A DNA stretch of 8,445 bases from Rubrivivax sp. (GTDB lineage Bacteria; Pseudomonadota; Gammaproteobacteria; Burkholderiales; Burkholderiaceae_C). The notes under the pieces were generated by a model. The model was not told the DNA's origin. It ran no database searches and worked only from the letters and a program-made list of their open reading frames with translations. The DNA is taken from contig JAIXSD010000558.1 of the NCBI GenBank assembly GCA_027484885.1, positions 1 to 8,445 on the forward strand. The letters run 5' to 3'. Position numbers and translations under genes: made by a program. Shown here in pieces: positions 1 through 6,675 of the stretch (within the stretch, counting starts at the first letter, position 1; the number at the start of each line of letters is the position of its first letter).

Positions 1-1001
1 TGCTGGCCGTCGCCGGTGATCCAGGCGGCCTCACCGCGCGCGGCGGCCACCACCCGGCCGCCGACGACCAGGATGCGGTGCTCGTTGCCGCGGATGTAGC
101 GCTCGACCAGCACCTCGGAGCCTTCTTCGTCGGCCACCTTGAAGGCGGCTTCGACATCGGCCTGGGTTTGCAGGTCCAGGGTCACGCCACGGCCATGGTT
201 GCCGTCGCTGGGCTTGACGACCACGGGCAGGCCCAGGTCTTGGGCCACTTCCCAGGCCTCGGCCGGGGTCTTGACCGCCTGGCCCTCGGGCACGGGCACG
301 CCCACGGCCTTGAGCAGGTTCTTGGTCAGGTCCTTGTCGCTGGCGATGCCTTCGGCGATCGCGCTGGTCATGTCGGTCTCGGCCGTCCAGATGCGGCGCT
401 GGCGGGCGCCATGGCCCAGCTGCACCAGATTGCCTTCGTTCAAGCGGATGTGCGGGATGCGGCGGTCGGTGGCGGCGGCGACGATGGCGGCCGTCGAGGG
501 GCCGAGGTAGGAGTCATCCAGCTCGTCGCGAATGCGCGCGACGGCGGCGTTGACGTCGAAGGGCTCGTCGTTGATGGTGGCCATCAGCAGGGCATGGCCT
601 TCGGCCAGGGCGCTGCGGGCGACTTTTTCGTCACGGGCTCGGAACACCATGCGGTAGACGCCGCGCTGGCTGGTCGAGCGGGTCTGGCCGAAACCGGTGG
701 GCATGCCGGCCAGATTGAGCAGCTCGATGACGATGTGCTCCAGGATGTGGCCGCACCAGGTGCCTTCTTCCAGGCGCTGCAAGAAGCCGCCGCGCTCGCC
801 CACGCCGCAGTGGTGCTCGACCAGGGCCGGCAGGGCGGCGGTCAGGCGCGGGGTGAAGCCTTCCAGCAGATTGCTGGGGAACTCTTCCAGCTCACCCAGA
901 TCGAGCCAGACTTCCAGCACCGGGCGGTAGGTCCACATATTCGGGCCACGCAGGTAGTTGATGCGCAGCAGCTGGATGTCGTCTTTGCGGGTCTTGCTCA
1001 T
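1..1001 (-). CDS. cphA: Cyanophycin synthetase CphA, N-terminal part (gene cut by left edge)
   Basis: Makes cyanophycin, the cytoplasmic nitrogen/carbon store multi-L-arginyl-poly-L-aspartate. In this family an ATP-grasp domain adds Asp to the backbone and a Mur-ligase-like domain adds Arg to the side chain, each using ATP. The 333 residues visible cover the N domain (about 1-220, opening with LLRINYLRGPNMWTYRP at 11-27) and the start of the ATP-grasp domain, with its glycine-rich loop VVKPSDGNHGRGV at 261-273 and LVERYIRGNEHRILVVGG at 298-315. The Mur-ligase-like half lies outside the window. An HxxEH motif (H85, E88, H89) sits in the N domain. The start at 1001 is the ATG that precedes the conserved N-terminal block; no clear Shine-Dalgarno is visible. 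Betaproteobacteria often carry two adjacent cphA paralogues, and which one this is cannot be told from the N-terminal part. It is divergent from an ABC/DUF1854 operon. Family identity is firm. Confidence 0.95.
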   Translation of the reverse strand, partial: MSKTRKDDIQLLRINYLRGPNMWTYRPVLEVWLDLGELEEFPSNLLEGFTPRLTAALPALVEHHCGVGERGGFLQRLEEGTWCGHILEHIVIELLNLAGMPTGFGQTRSTSQRGVYRMVFRARDEKVARSALAEGHALLMATINDEPFDVNAAVARIRDELDDSYLGPSTAAIVAAATDRRIPHIRLNEGNLVQLGHGARQRRIWTAETDMTSAIAEGIASDKDLTKNLLKAVGVPVPEGQAVKTPAEAWEVAQDLGLPVVVKPSDGNHGRGVTLDLQTQADVEAAFKVADEEGSEVLVERYIRGNEHRILVVGGRVVAAARGEAAWITGDGQ

Positions 1002-1239
1002 GGATGGCGGGCCGGGTCAGGGCCGAATGCTTTTGTCGGGGCAGATATGCAGCAGTGTGCGGCAGGCCGCAATTGTGCGCTCAGCGGGCGGCGGTCAGCC
1101 GGAAGCGGGGCTGGCGCGTTTCCTCGGGGCAACGCCCGGGTGCGGCCACAGTCTGGCTGCTTGAGTGAGAGAGAATCCAGCTTTGGCCCGGGGCTTCTTC
1201 CGCATTTTTCCCCGGGCACAGCCCCGGGCTCCAACAACA
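1002..1239. promoter_or_regulatory. Divergent intergenic region between cphA and the ABC transporter operon
   Basis: This 238-bp stretch must hold the promoters of both the leftward cphA and the rightward transporter operon. For cphA, a modest sigma70-like candidate is visible on the minus strand: TTGCGG (1072-1067), a 17-bp spacer, then CATATC (1049-1044), about 45 bp before the ATG. Each hexamer matches consensus at only about half its positions. No convincing promoter could be picked for the plus-strand operon. The right end holds overlapping GC-rich hairpins, listed separately. Neither flanking gene has a good ribosome binding site. Confidence 0.5.
1186..1229 (+). promoter_or_regulatory. 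Mutually exclusive GC-rich hairpins in the ABC transporter leader
   Basis: GCCCGGGGCT (1186-1195) is a perfect 10-bp reverse complement of AGCCCCGGGC (1220-1229), with a 24-nt loop. The loop carries a second copy of CCCCGGGC (1210-1217), which can pair over 8 bp with the same left arm at 1186-1193. The two right arms can also pair with each other through their CCCGGG cores. The structure ends 10 nt before the proposed ATG at 1240, where a Shine-Dalgarno would normally sit and none is seen. No T-run follows, so a plain terminator is unlikely. The pairings are seen directly; a role in controlling translation is inference. Confidence 0.45.
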
Positions 1240-3540
1240 ATGCACGATCACGCTCACCCCGATTCCTCTTCTCAGCCCGCGCTGCAGCACCCGGAGTGGG
1301 CCGCCATGCTCGCGCGACTGCGTCCCGGAGAGAACGTCAAAGCCCAGCTGGAGGTTGACCTGGACGCCCGCATGCACTTTGCGCGCGGTCTGCTGGTCCT
1401 GACTTCCGAGCGCCTGATGGCGTACGACCCGGCGCAGCGGAGCTGGGCGGAATGGGCGCTGCGCCCGGATCTGGCCATGCGCATCCACGACCATGCCGGT
1501 GTCGGCAGCCTCGATTTGGTGGACGCCGGCGGCCGGCTGGCCCAGTGGCGCTTCACCCTGCAGATCAATCTGCAGGCGCAGCGCTGGCAGGAGGCGTTTG
1601 AAAAGCGCGACGAGCCGCCCAAGACCGAGGTGGAGGAGCTGGAGTTCTGCCCCAGCTGCCAGGCGCCGCTGCCGCCCCGCAGTGAGGATGCCAGCGAAGA
1701 ATGCCCCACCTGCGCCCGCGAGCTGCATACGCCGCCCAGCACCTGGGTGCTCTTGCGCCTGAGCCGCTTCGCCAAGCCTTACCAAGGCCAGCTGCTGGCC
1801 GGTTTTCTGCTGATGCTGGGTTCCACGGCCGCCACCCTGGTAGGCCCGTATCTGTACCAGCCGCTGATGGACGAGGTGCTGATCCCCTTCCAGCAAGGCC
1901 ACAAGATCGACCCCTGGCTGGTGGCTTTCTACCTGAGCGGCCTGTTCGGCGCCGGCCTGGTGTCCTGGCTGCTGGGCTGGGCCAAGACCTACATCCTGGC
2001 CCTGGCCTCCGAGCGCATTGCCGCCGACCTGCGCACCGCCACCTTTGAGCATCTGCTGAGCCTGTCGCTCGAGTATTTCGGCAACAAGCGCACCGGCGAC
2101 CTGATGAGCCGCATCGGCTCGGAAACCGACCGCATCAGCGTCTTTCTGTCTTTGCATGCGCTGGACTTCATCACCGATGTGCTGATGCTGGTGATGATCA
2201 CGGTGATGATGGTGTCCATCAGCCCGGCGCTGGCGGTGGCGACCTTGCTGCCCTTGCCCTTCATCGCCTGGATGATCCACCTGGTGCGCGACCGCCTGCG
2301 CACCGGCTTCGAGAAGATCGACCGGGTCTGGGGCGAGGTCACCAGCGTGCTGGCCGACACCATCCCCGGCATCCGCGTGGTCAAGGCCTTTGCCCAGGAA
2401 AAGCGCGAGGCCGCCCGCTTCAAGGACGCCAACCAGAACAACCTCAAGGTCAATGACCGGCTCAACAAGACCTGGAGCCTGTTCGGCCCCACGGTGTCCC
2501 TGCTGACCGAAATGGGCTTGCTGGTGGTCTGGGCCTTCGGCATCTTTTTGGTGGCCGGTGGCAGCATCACCGTCGGTGTGCTGACCTCCTTCCTGGCTTA
2601 CATCGGCCGCTTCTACGGCCGCATGGATTCCATGAGCCGCATCGTCTCGGTGACGCAGAAAGCGGCTGCTGGCGCCAAGCGCATCTTCGACATCCTGGAC
2701 CACCAGTCGAACGTGCCGGACCCGGCCAACCCGGTGCCGCTGCAGCGTGTGACGGGTGCGATCCAGATCCAGGACATCGGCTTCCGCTACGGCAACCGCG
2801 CCGTCATCCGGGGCCTGAGCCTGGAGATCAAGCCGGGCGAGATGATCGGCCTGGTCGGCCACTCGGGCTCGGGCAAGAGCACCTTGGTCAACCTGATCTG
2901 CCGCTTTTACGACGTGACCGAAGGCGGCATCCGCGTCGACGGCGTCGACCTGCGCCGCATCGCTGTGGCCGATTTCCGCCGCCACATCGGCCTGGTGCTG
3001 CAAGAGCCCTTCCTGTTCTTCGGCACCATTGCCGAGAACATCGCCTACGGCAAGCCCGATGCGACGCGCGAGGAGATCGTGGCCGCTGCCCGTGCCGCCC
3101 ATGCCCACGAGTTCATCCTGCGCCTGCCCCAGGGCTATGACTCCCTGGTGGGCGAGCGGGGTCAGGGCTTGAGTGGCGGCGAACGTCAGCGCATCTCGAT
3201 CGCCCGCGCCCTGCTGATCGACCCGCGCATCCTGATCCTCGACGAAGCCACTTCCTCGGTGGACACCGAGACCGAGAAAGAGATTCAGAAGGCCCTGGAC
3301 AACCTGGTGCAAGGCCGCACGACGATTGCCATTGCCCACCGCCTGTCGACGCTTCGCAAGGCCGACCGTCTGGTGGTGATGGACCGCGGCCAGGTGGTCG
3401 AGGTCGGCCCGCATGACGAGCTGATGGAGAAAAAGGGCGCCTACTGGCGGCTGTACGAGGCGCAGGCGCGCCGCGTGGATGGGGCCGACGAGATGTCGAT
3501 GATCCCGCCCAATCTGTCCGCCCACACTGCAGGAGCCTGA
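1240..3540 (+). CDS. ABC exporter half-transporter with PH-like and zinc-ribbon N-terminus, cyanophycin-locus associated
   Basis: A 766-residue fused membrane/ATPase subunit, expected to work as a homodimer in the inner membrane; substrate unknown. Order: cytosolic N-terminus (about 1-130) with a PH-like pattern (GLLVLTSERLMAYDP); a zinc ribbon of two CPxC knuckles (C137/C140, C155/C158); a six-helix exporter domain (about 184-470, helices near 184-206, 226-250, 309-330, 331-350, 420-445, 450-470); and the ATPase domain from about 508. All ATPase motifs look intact: Walker A GHSGSGKST 540-548, Q-loop Q588, signature LSGGE 644-648, Walker B ILILDE 664-669, H-loop H700. The ATG at 1240 is preferred over an in-frame GTG at 1165 because translation from the GTG would run through the hairpin region. 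An ATG at 1306 with GGAG 9 nt upstream is a real alternative. From memory, similar proteins beside cphA are annotated as cyanophycin metabolism-associated ABC transporters. The next gene follows after 3 bp. Confidence 0.9.
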   Translation: MHDHAHPDSSSQPALQHPEWAAMLARLRPGENVKAQLEVDLDARMHFARGLLVLTSERLMAYDPAQRSWAEWALRPDLAMRIHDHAGVGSLDLVDAGGRLAQWRFTLQINLQAQRWQEAFEKRDEPPKTEVEELEFCPSCQAPLPPRSEDASEECPTCARELHTPPSTWVLLRLSRFAKPYQGQLLAGFLLMLGSTAATLVGPYLYQPLMDEVLIPFQQGHKIDPWLVAFYLSGLFGAGLVSWLLGWAKTYILALASERIAADLRTATFEHLLSLSLEYFGNKRTGDLMSRIGSETDRISVFLSLHALDFITDVLMLVMITVMMVSISPALAVATLLPLPFIAWMIHLVRDRLRTGFEKIDRVWGEVTSVLADTIPGIRVVKAFAQEKREAARFKDANQNNLKVNDRLNKTWSLFGPTVSLLTEMGLLVVWAFGIFLVAGGSITVGVLTSFLAYIGRFYGRMDSMSRIVSVTQKAAAGAKRIFDILDHQSNVPDPANPVPLQRVTGAIQIQDIGFRYGNRAVIRGLSLEIKPGEMIGLVGHSGSGKSTLVNLICRFYDVTEGGIRVDGVDLRRIAVADFRRHIGLVLQEPFLFFGTIAENIAYGKPDATREEIVAAARAAHAHEFILRLPQGYDSLVGERGQGLSGGERQRISIARALLIDPRILILDEATSSVDTETEKEIQKALDNLVQGRTTIAIAHRLSTLRKADRLVVMDRGQVVEVGPHDELMEKKGAYWRLYEAQARRVDGADEMSMIPPNLSAHTAGA

Positions 3541-3543
3541 GCC

Positions 3544-4026
3544 ATGAGCAGCAGCCCCGAAACCAAGTACCAGAAACTCGAACGCGACAGCTTTGGCCGC
3601 CTGACCCTGACCGATGCAGCAGGCACGCGGCACGAGGGCGTGGTGCCGGTGCGTGCGCACCCGATCTCGGCGCCCGACGAGGGCCTGTCCCTGGTCGGCG
3701 CGGATGGCCACGAGCTGGCCTGGATTGACCGTCTCTCGGCCCTGCCGCAGGCCGAGCGTGAGTTGCTGGAGGCCGAGCTGGCCAGCCGCGACTTCATGCC
3801 GCGCGTGACACGCTTGAAGAGCGTGTCCACCTTCTCCACGCCCAGCCAGTGGACGGTGGAGACCGACCGCGGCGAGGCCAGCTTCATCCTGCGCACCGAA
3901 GAAGAAATCCGCCGCCTCGGCGAAGGCCGCCTGCTGATCGCCAGCAGCCACGGCCTGCAGTTCCTGATCCAGGACCGCTTCGCCCTGGACCGTCATTCGC
4001 GCAAGTTGCTCGAACGGTTCTTGTGA
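3544..4026 (+). CDS. DUF1854 family protein, cyanophycin-locus associated
   Basis: A 160-residue soluble protein of the uncharacterised DUF1854 family; its biochemical role is unknown. Family-like blocks are RDSFGRLTLTD (14-24), PISAPDEGLSLVGADGHELAW (starting at 40), FMPRVTRLKSVSTFSTPSQW (84-103), and a C-terminal half rich in alternating hydrophobic residues (TVETDRGEASFIL 104-116, GRLLIASSHGLQFLIQD 128-144) that looks like a beta sheet, ending in the helix RHSRKLLERFL (150-160). There is no signal peptide or membrane segment. The start is secured by AGGAG at 3531-3535, 8 nt before the ATG; this site overlaps the end of the ABC gene, so the two genes form a tight operon and are probably translationally coupled. 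From memory, DUF1854 proteins recur beside cphA and this ABC transporter, suggesting an accessory subunit. That partnership is inference. Confidence 0.9.
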   Translation: MSSSPETKYQKLERDSFGRLTLTDAAGTRHEGVVPVRAHPISAPDEGLSLVGADGHELAWIDRLSALPQAERELLEAELASRDFMPRVTRLKSVSTFSTPSQWTVETDRGEASFILRTEEEIRRLGEGRLLIASSHGLQFLIQDRFALDRHSRKLLERFL

Positions 4027-4032
4027 TCGCCT

Positions 4033-4995
4033 TCAGCCCAGCACTCGCTGGGCCAGGCCTGTGTACAGCGGAATGCCGAACAGGATGTTGAAGGGGAAGG
4101 TCAGCCCCAGCGACATGCCGAAGTAGAGGCCCGGGTTGGCCTCGGGGATGGCATGGCGCAGCACCGCCGGGACGGCGATGTAGGACGCGCTGGCCGCCAG
4201 CACCATCAGCAGGCCGGCGTTGCCGGCGCTCAGGCCGCACAGGGCGCTCAGGCCCAGGGCGATGCCCGCATGCACCAGCGGCGCACCGAGGGCGTAGACG
4301 ATCAGTAGCGGCGGCTGCTGGCGCAGGCCACCCATATGACGCGCGGCCAGCAAGCCCATGTCCAGAAGGAAGAAGGCCAGCATGCCCTTGAACAGGTCGC
4401 CGGCGAAGGGCTTCATCGCCGCCTCGCCCGCCGCACCGGTCATCAGGCCCACCAGCATGGCGCCGATCAGCAGCAGCTGGGCACCGTCGGTCAAGGCCTC
4501 GTGCAGTACCTTGGACAGCGGCCCGGGCGAACTCGCGCCCGCCCCTTGCTTGCGCCGCACCAGATTGGCCAGCAGCACGGCCATGATGATGGCCGGGGAT
4601 TCCATCAGCGCCATGGCCGCAGCCATATGCCCGCCGAAGGCGATGCCCTGGCTGTCCAGGTGCTGGACGGCGGTGATGAAGGTGACCGCACTGACCGAGC
4701 CATAAGTCGCCGCAATGGCCGCGGCATCAAAGCCCGAAAGCCGGCGGCGCAGCAGCAGATAGCCCATGGCCGGCACCAGCACCGCCAGCAGCAGGGCCAG
4801 GCCCAGGCTGACGCTGACCTCCGCCGTCAGGCCCGATTTGGCCAGGGCAAAACCGCCTTTGAGCCCCAGGGCCATCAGCAGATAAAGCGACAGAAAGCGC
4901 GAGATCTGCGGCGGGATTTCGAGATTGGACTTGATCGCGCCGGCGAACAGCCCGAAGACGAAAAACAGGATGGCGGGGTCGAGGAAGCTCTGCAT
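4033..4995 (-). CDS. SbtA-type sodium-dependent bicarbonate permease family protein
   Basis: A 320-residue polytopic inner-membrane protein of the SbtA family (formerly DUF897), which in cyanobacteria imports bicarbonate with sodium. About ten hydrophobic segments are seen in two halves of about five. Family hallmarks are YGSVSAVTF (98-106), MAAAMALMESPAI (124-136), SASYIAVPAVLRHAIPEANP (269-288) and GMSLGLTFPFNILFGIPLY (293-311). It is somewhat shorter than cyanobacterial SbtA (about 370 residues), mainly in the linker between halves (about 147-172). No SbtB-like PII regulator is visible nearby. Start ATG at 4995; the upstream ribosome site is weak (AAGAAAG-like). It lies 86 bp downstream of exoD in the same direction, so it is either the last gene of that run or has its own promoter. 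Family assignment is strong; bicarbonate as substrate in this organism is inferred from the family. Confidence 0.88.
   Translation of the reverse strand: MQSFLDPAILFFVFGLFAGAIKSNLEIPPQISRFLSLYLLMALGLKGGFALAKSGLTAEVSVSLGLALLLAVLVPAMGYLLLRRRLSGFDAAAIAATYGSVSAVTFITAVQHLDSQGIAFGGHMAAAMALMESPAIIMAVLLANLVRRKQGAGASSPGPLSKVLHEALTDGAQLLLIGAMLVGLMTGAAGEAAMKPFAGDLFKGMLAFFLLDMGLLAARHMGGLRQQPPLLIVYALGAPLVHAGIALGLSALCGLSAGNAGLLMVLAASASYIAVPAVLRHAIPEANPGLYFGMSLGLTFPFNILFGIPLYTGLAQRVLG
4036..4053. terminator. Candidate bidirectional terminator hairpin between convergent operons
   Basis: GCCCAGC (4036-4042), loop ACTC, GCTGGGC (4047-4053) is a perfect 7-bp stem with a tetraloop. It lies 10 bp past the DUF1854 stop and inside the last codons of the convergent sbtA-like gene. 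The two stop codons are only 6 bp apart, so any terminator must overlap coding sequence. Neither strand has a T-run after the stem, so efficiency as an intrinsic terminator is doubtful. Confidence 0.35.
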
Positions 4996-5081
4996 GCGTG
5001 GCTGTGGCTTTCTTGGTGTTTGTAGTTGCTGTTGTGGGGAGAGAGGGGCTGCGGAGTACGCGCGCAGATCGGTGGCGTCGC

Positions 5082-5729
5082 TCAGCCCGGCCAGCTGCCG
5101 GGCAATTGCTCCCAGACCCAGCTGAGCGCCTGGCTGCCCCAGACCCAGCCCAGCACGCTCACGGCCAGGCCGAAGGCGGTGGCCAGGCCGGCCATCAGCA
5201 GGGAGATCAGCAGCACCAGGCCGTCGCGGGCGGCGAGGGCCAGGCCGGCCAGCATCAAGGCCAGGGCCGGCAGCACATTGCCGAAAGGAATCGGCAGCAC
5301 GATCAGCAGCGCCATCAGGCCGACCTTGGCCGCCAGCCAGCGCGGCGCCCGCTCATGGCTGGCGGGCGTCAGCTGGGGCAGGCGCTCGCGCAGCAGGCCT
5401 TGGGCAGCGCCATGGCAGCGCGACAGCAGTTGCAGCACGCGCGCAGCCCAGAGCTGCGGCAAATTGAGCCCGGCCACACGCGCCGGCAGGCTCAGTGCAG
5501 CCGATTCGCCACGCCAGAGCAGGGCGGCCAGGGTCAGCAAGCCCAGGCCCAGCACCGTGCCCACGCCGGGCACCGGCAGCAGGCAGGGCGCGGCCAGCAA
5601 CAAAAGCAGAGAGCCTTGAGCGGCAGAGCCCTGCAGGGCTGCCAGCTCCTGCAGGGACAGGCCTGCGCTCGGTACCCGGGCCGCAGCACGCCGCAGGCGC
5701 ATCGCCGTGCGCCAGGGCGGCGCGCTCAC
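5082..5729 (-). CDS. ExoD family membrane protein
   Basis: A 215-residue membrane protein matching the ExoD family. The namesake in rhizobia affects exopolysaccharide production and alkali tolerance, but the molecular function is not known. Visible features are an N-terminal LSLQELAALQG block (25-35), hydrophobic stretches at about 38-73 with LPVPGVGTVLGLGLL (51-65), and the family-typical LPIPFGNVLPALALML (145-160) followed by ARDGLVLL (167-174) and a last segment to about 195. The GTG start at 5729 is chosen because its bases overlap the TGA of the upstream small gene (GTGA), a usual arrangement for translational coupling; no independent Shine-Dalgarno is seen. The ATG nine codons further in (5702) is an alternative. 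It sits between the small membrane protein and the SbtA-like permease. Confidence 0.85.
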   Translation of the reverse strand: MSAPPWRTAMRLRRAAARVPSAGLSLQELAALQGSAAQGSLLLLLAAPCLLPVPGVGTVLGLGLLTLAALLWRGESAALSLPARVAGLNLPQLWAARVLQLLSRCHGAAQGLLRERLPQLTPASHERAPRWLAAKVGLMALLIVLPIPFGNVLPALALMLAGLALAARDGLVLLISLLMAGLATAFGLAVSVLGWVWGSQALSWVWEQLPGSWPG

Positions 5730-5881
5730 AGCAGGGCCAGGCTCAGGCTGGCCAGCGCGCCGCCGCCGCCCAAGCTCGCCAGCAGCTTGGCATCGCGCCG
5801 GTTGTCCGAGAAGTACTCGTGTGCGGCGGCGTAGAGCACGGCGGTGGCCAGCAGGGCGATGCCGATGGCGATCTCAGTCAT
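5726..5881 (-). CDS. Small two-helix membrane protein, 51 residues, coupled to exoD
   Basis: An unrecognised gene short enough to be missed by ordinary length cut-offs. It encodes 51 residues: MTEIAIGIALLATAVLYAAA forms a membrane helix (about 4-20), a polar charged middle follows (HEYFSDNRRDAK, 21-32), and a glycine-rich then hydrophobic end (GGGGALASLSLALL, 38-51) could form a second helix. Nearly every codon ends in G or C, as in its neighbours, which supports real coding. The TGA stop overlaps the exoD GTG start by 4 nt. It starts 72 bp after the yccA stop, with a purine patch (GAAAGA) about 9 nt upstream as a weak ribosome site. A role as an accessory or regulator of the neighbouring membrane proteins is only a guess. 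Confidence 0.72.
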   Translation of the reverse strand: MTEIAIGIALLATAVLYAAAHEYFSDNRRDAKLLASLGGGGALASLSLALL

Positions 5882-5953
5882 GTCGTGTGTCTTTCAGTGC
5901 AAAAAGAGGTGAGGGGCTGGGGCGGTTGTGCTCGTGGTCCGGCGAGTCATGCC

Positions 5954-6670
5954 TCACTCTTGCGAGCTGCCGAAGCCGAACAGGCTCAGCAGCGCGCTGA
6001 AGAGGTTGAACAGCGAGACGAAGAGGCTGACCGTGGCCAGCACGTAGTTGGTTTCACCGCCGTTGACGATGCGGCTGGTCTCGAACATCAGCAGGCCGAT
6101 GGACAGCAGGGCCACCATGCCCGACACGGCCAGGCTCAGCGCCGGCAGCTCGAAGAACACGGCTGCCAGGCCGGCCAGCAAGGCCACGACCATGCCGGCC
6201 ATCAAAAAGCCGCCCATGAAGGACAGGTCGCGCTTGCTGCCCAGCACCCAGGCCGACACGGCCAGGAAGCTCGCGCCGGTGCTGGCCAGGGCCAGGGCGA
6301 CGATCTGCCCGCCGCCTTCCAGCGCCAGGGTGCGGTTCAGCACCGGGCCGAGCGAGTAGCCGAGGAAGCCGGTCAAGGCGAACACCGCCAGCAGCGCCCA
6401 GGCGCTGTTCTGCAGCTTGTGCACCGCAAACAGCAGGCCGAAGCTCAGGCCCAGGCTGAGCAGCAGGCCCGGGCCGGGCAGCTGCAGGCTGGCGCTGGTG
6501 GCGGCCACGCCGGCGCTGAACAGCAGCGTCATGGCCAGCAAAGCGTAGGTGTTGCGCAGCACCTTGGTGCGCGCGGCCTCCAGACCGCGCGCGTCGGCGG
6601 CGCCGGCGCCCTGCGCCACGAGGGGCAGCTCGCGCAGCGCGGTGGACGAGGGGGTGTGGGTGGTTTCCAT
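5954..6670 (-). CDS. yccA: Bax inhibitor-1/YccA family membrane protein
   Basis: A 238-residue inner-membrane protein of the Bax inhibitor-1 family. The E. coli member YccA binds FtsH and slows its degradation of membrane proteins such as jammed SecY. Seven hydrophobic segments are seen at about 42-58, 66-83, 91-106, 122-142, 153-172, 176-194 and 208-230, after a polar cytoplasmic N-terminus. The C-terminal signature ETSRIVNGGETNYV (197-210) followed by ATVSLFVSLFNLFSALLSLFG (starting at 212) is typical of the YccA branch. The start at 6670 is set by a perfect AGGAGGT 5 nt upstream; a longer reading frame back to 6730 is not needed. It heads a minus-strand run (small protein, exoD, sbtA-like) and lies downstream of an AT-rich element shared with hpf. 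Confidence 0.92.
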   Translation of the reverse strand: METTHTPSSTALRELPLVAQGAGAADARGLEAARTKVLRNTYALLAMTLLFSAGVAATSASLQLPGPGLLLSLGLSFGLLFAVHKLQNSAWALLAVFALTGFLGYSLGPVLNRTLALEGGGQIVALALASTGASFLAVSAWVLGSKRDLSFMGGFLMAGMVVALLAGLAAVFFELPALSLAVSGMVALLSIGLLMFETSRIVNGGETNYVLATVSLFVSLFNLFSALLSLFGFGSSQE

Positions 6671-6675
6671 GGCGT

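Noticed and set aside
1165..1239. GTG at 1165 as start of the ABC transporter
   Set aside because: The extra 25 residues are Arg/Pro-rich and unlike a domain, no ribosome site precedes the GTG, and the DNA there is taken up by the hairpin arms. The ATG at 1240 (or 1306) is more likely.
78..1358. A 426-residue open frame on the plus strand over cphA
   Set aside because: It opposes the well-conserved CphA N-terminus and crosses the divergent intergenic region; composition is typical of an antisense shadow.
1081..3996. A 971-residue open frame on the minus strand across the ABC transporter and DUF1854 genes
   Set aside because: It is antisense to two clear protein families. Its product is rich in His, Gln, Ala and Gly with no recognisable domain, as expected of the mirror frame of a G/C-ending coding sequence.
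4336..5025. A 229-residue plus-strand frame over the SbtA-like gene
   Set aside because: Antisense to a gene with strong SbtA hallmarks; Gln/His/Arg-rich shadow translation.
5882..5953. Terminator between yccA and the small gene
   Set aside because: The minus strand has a C/T-rich stretch with five Ts, but no stem longer than 4 bp could be built before it.
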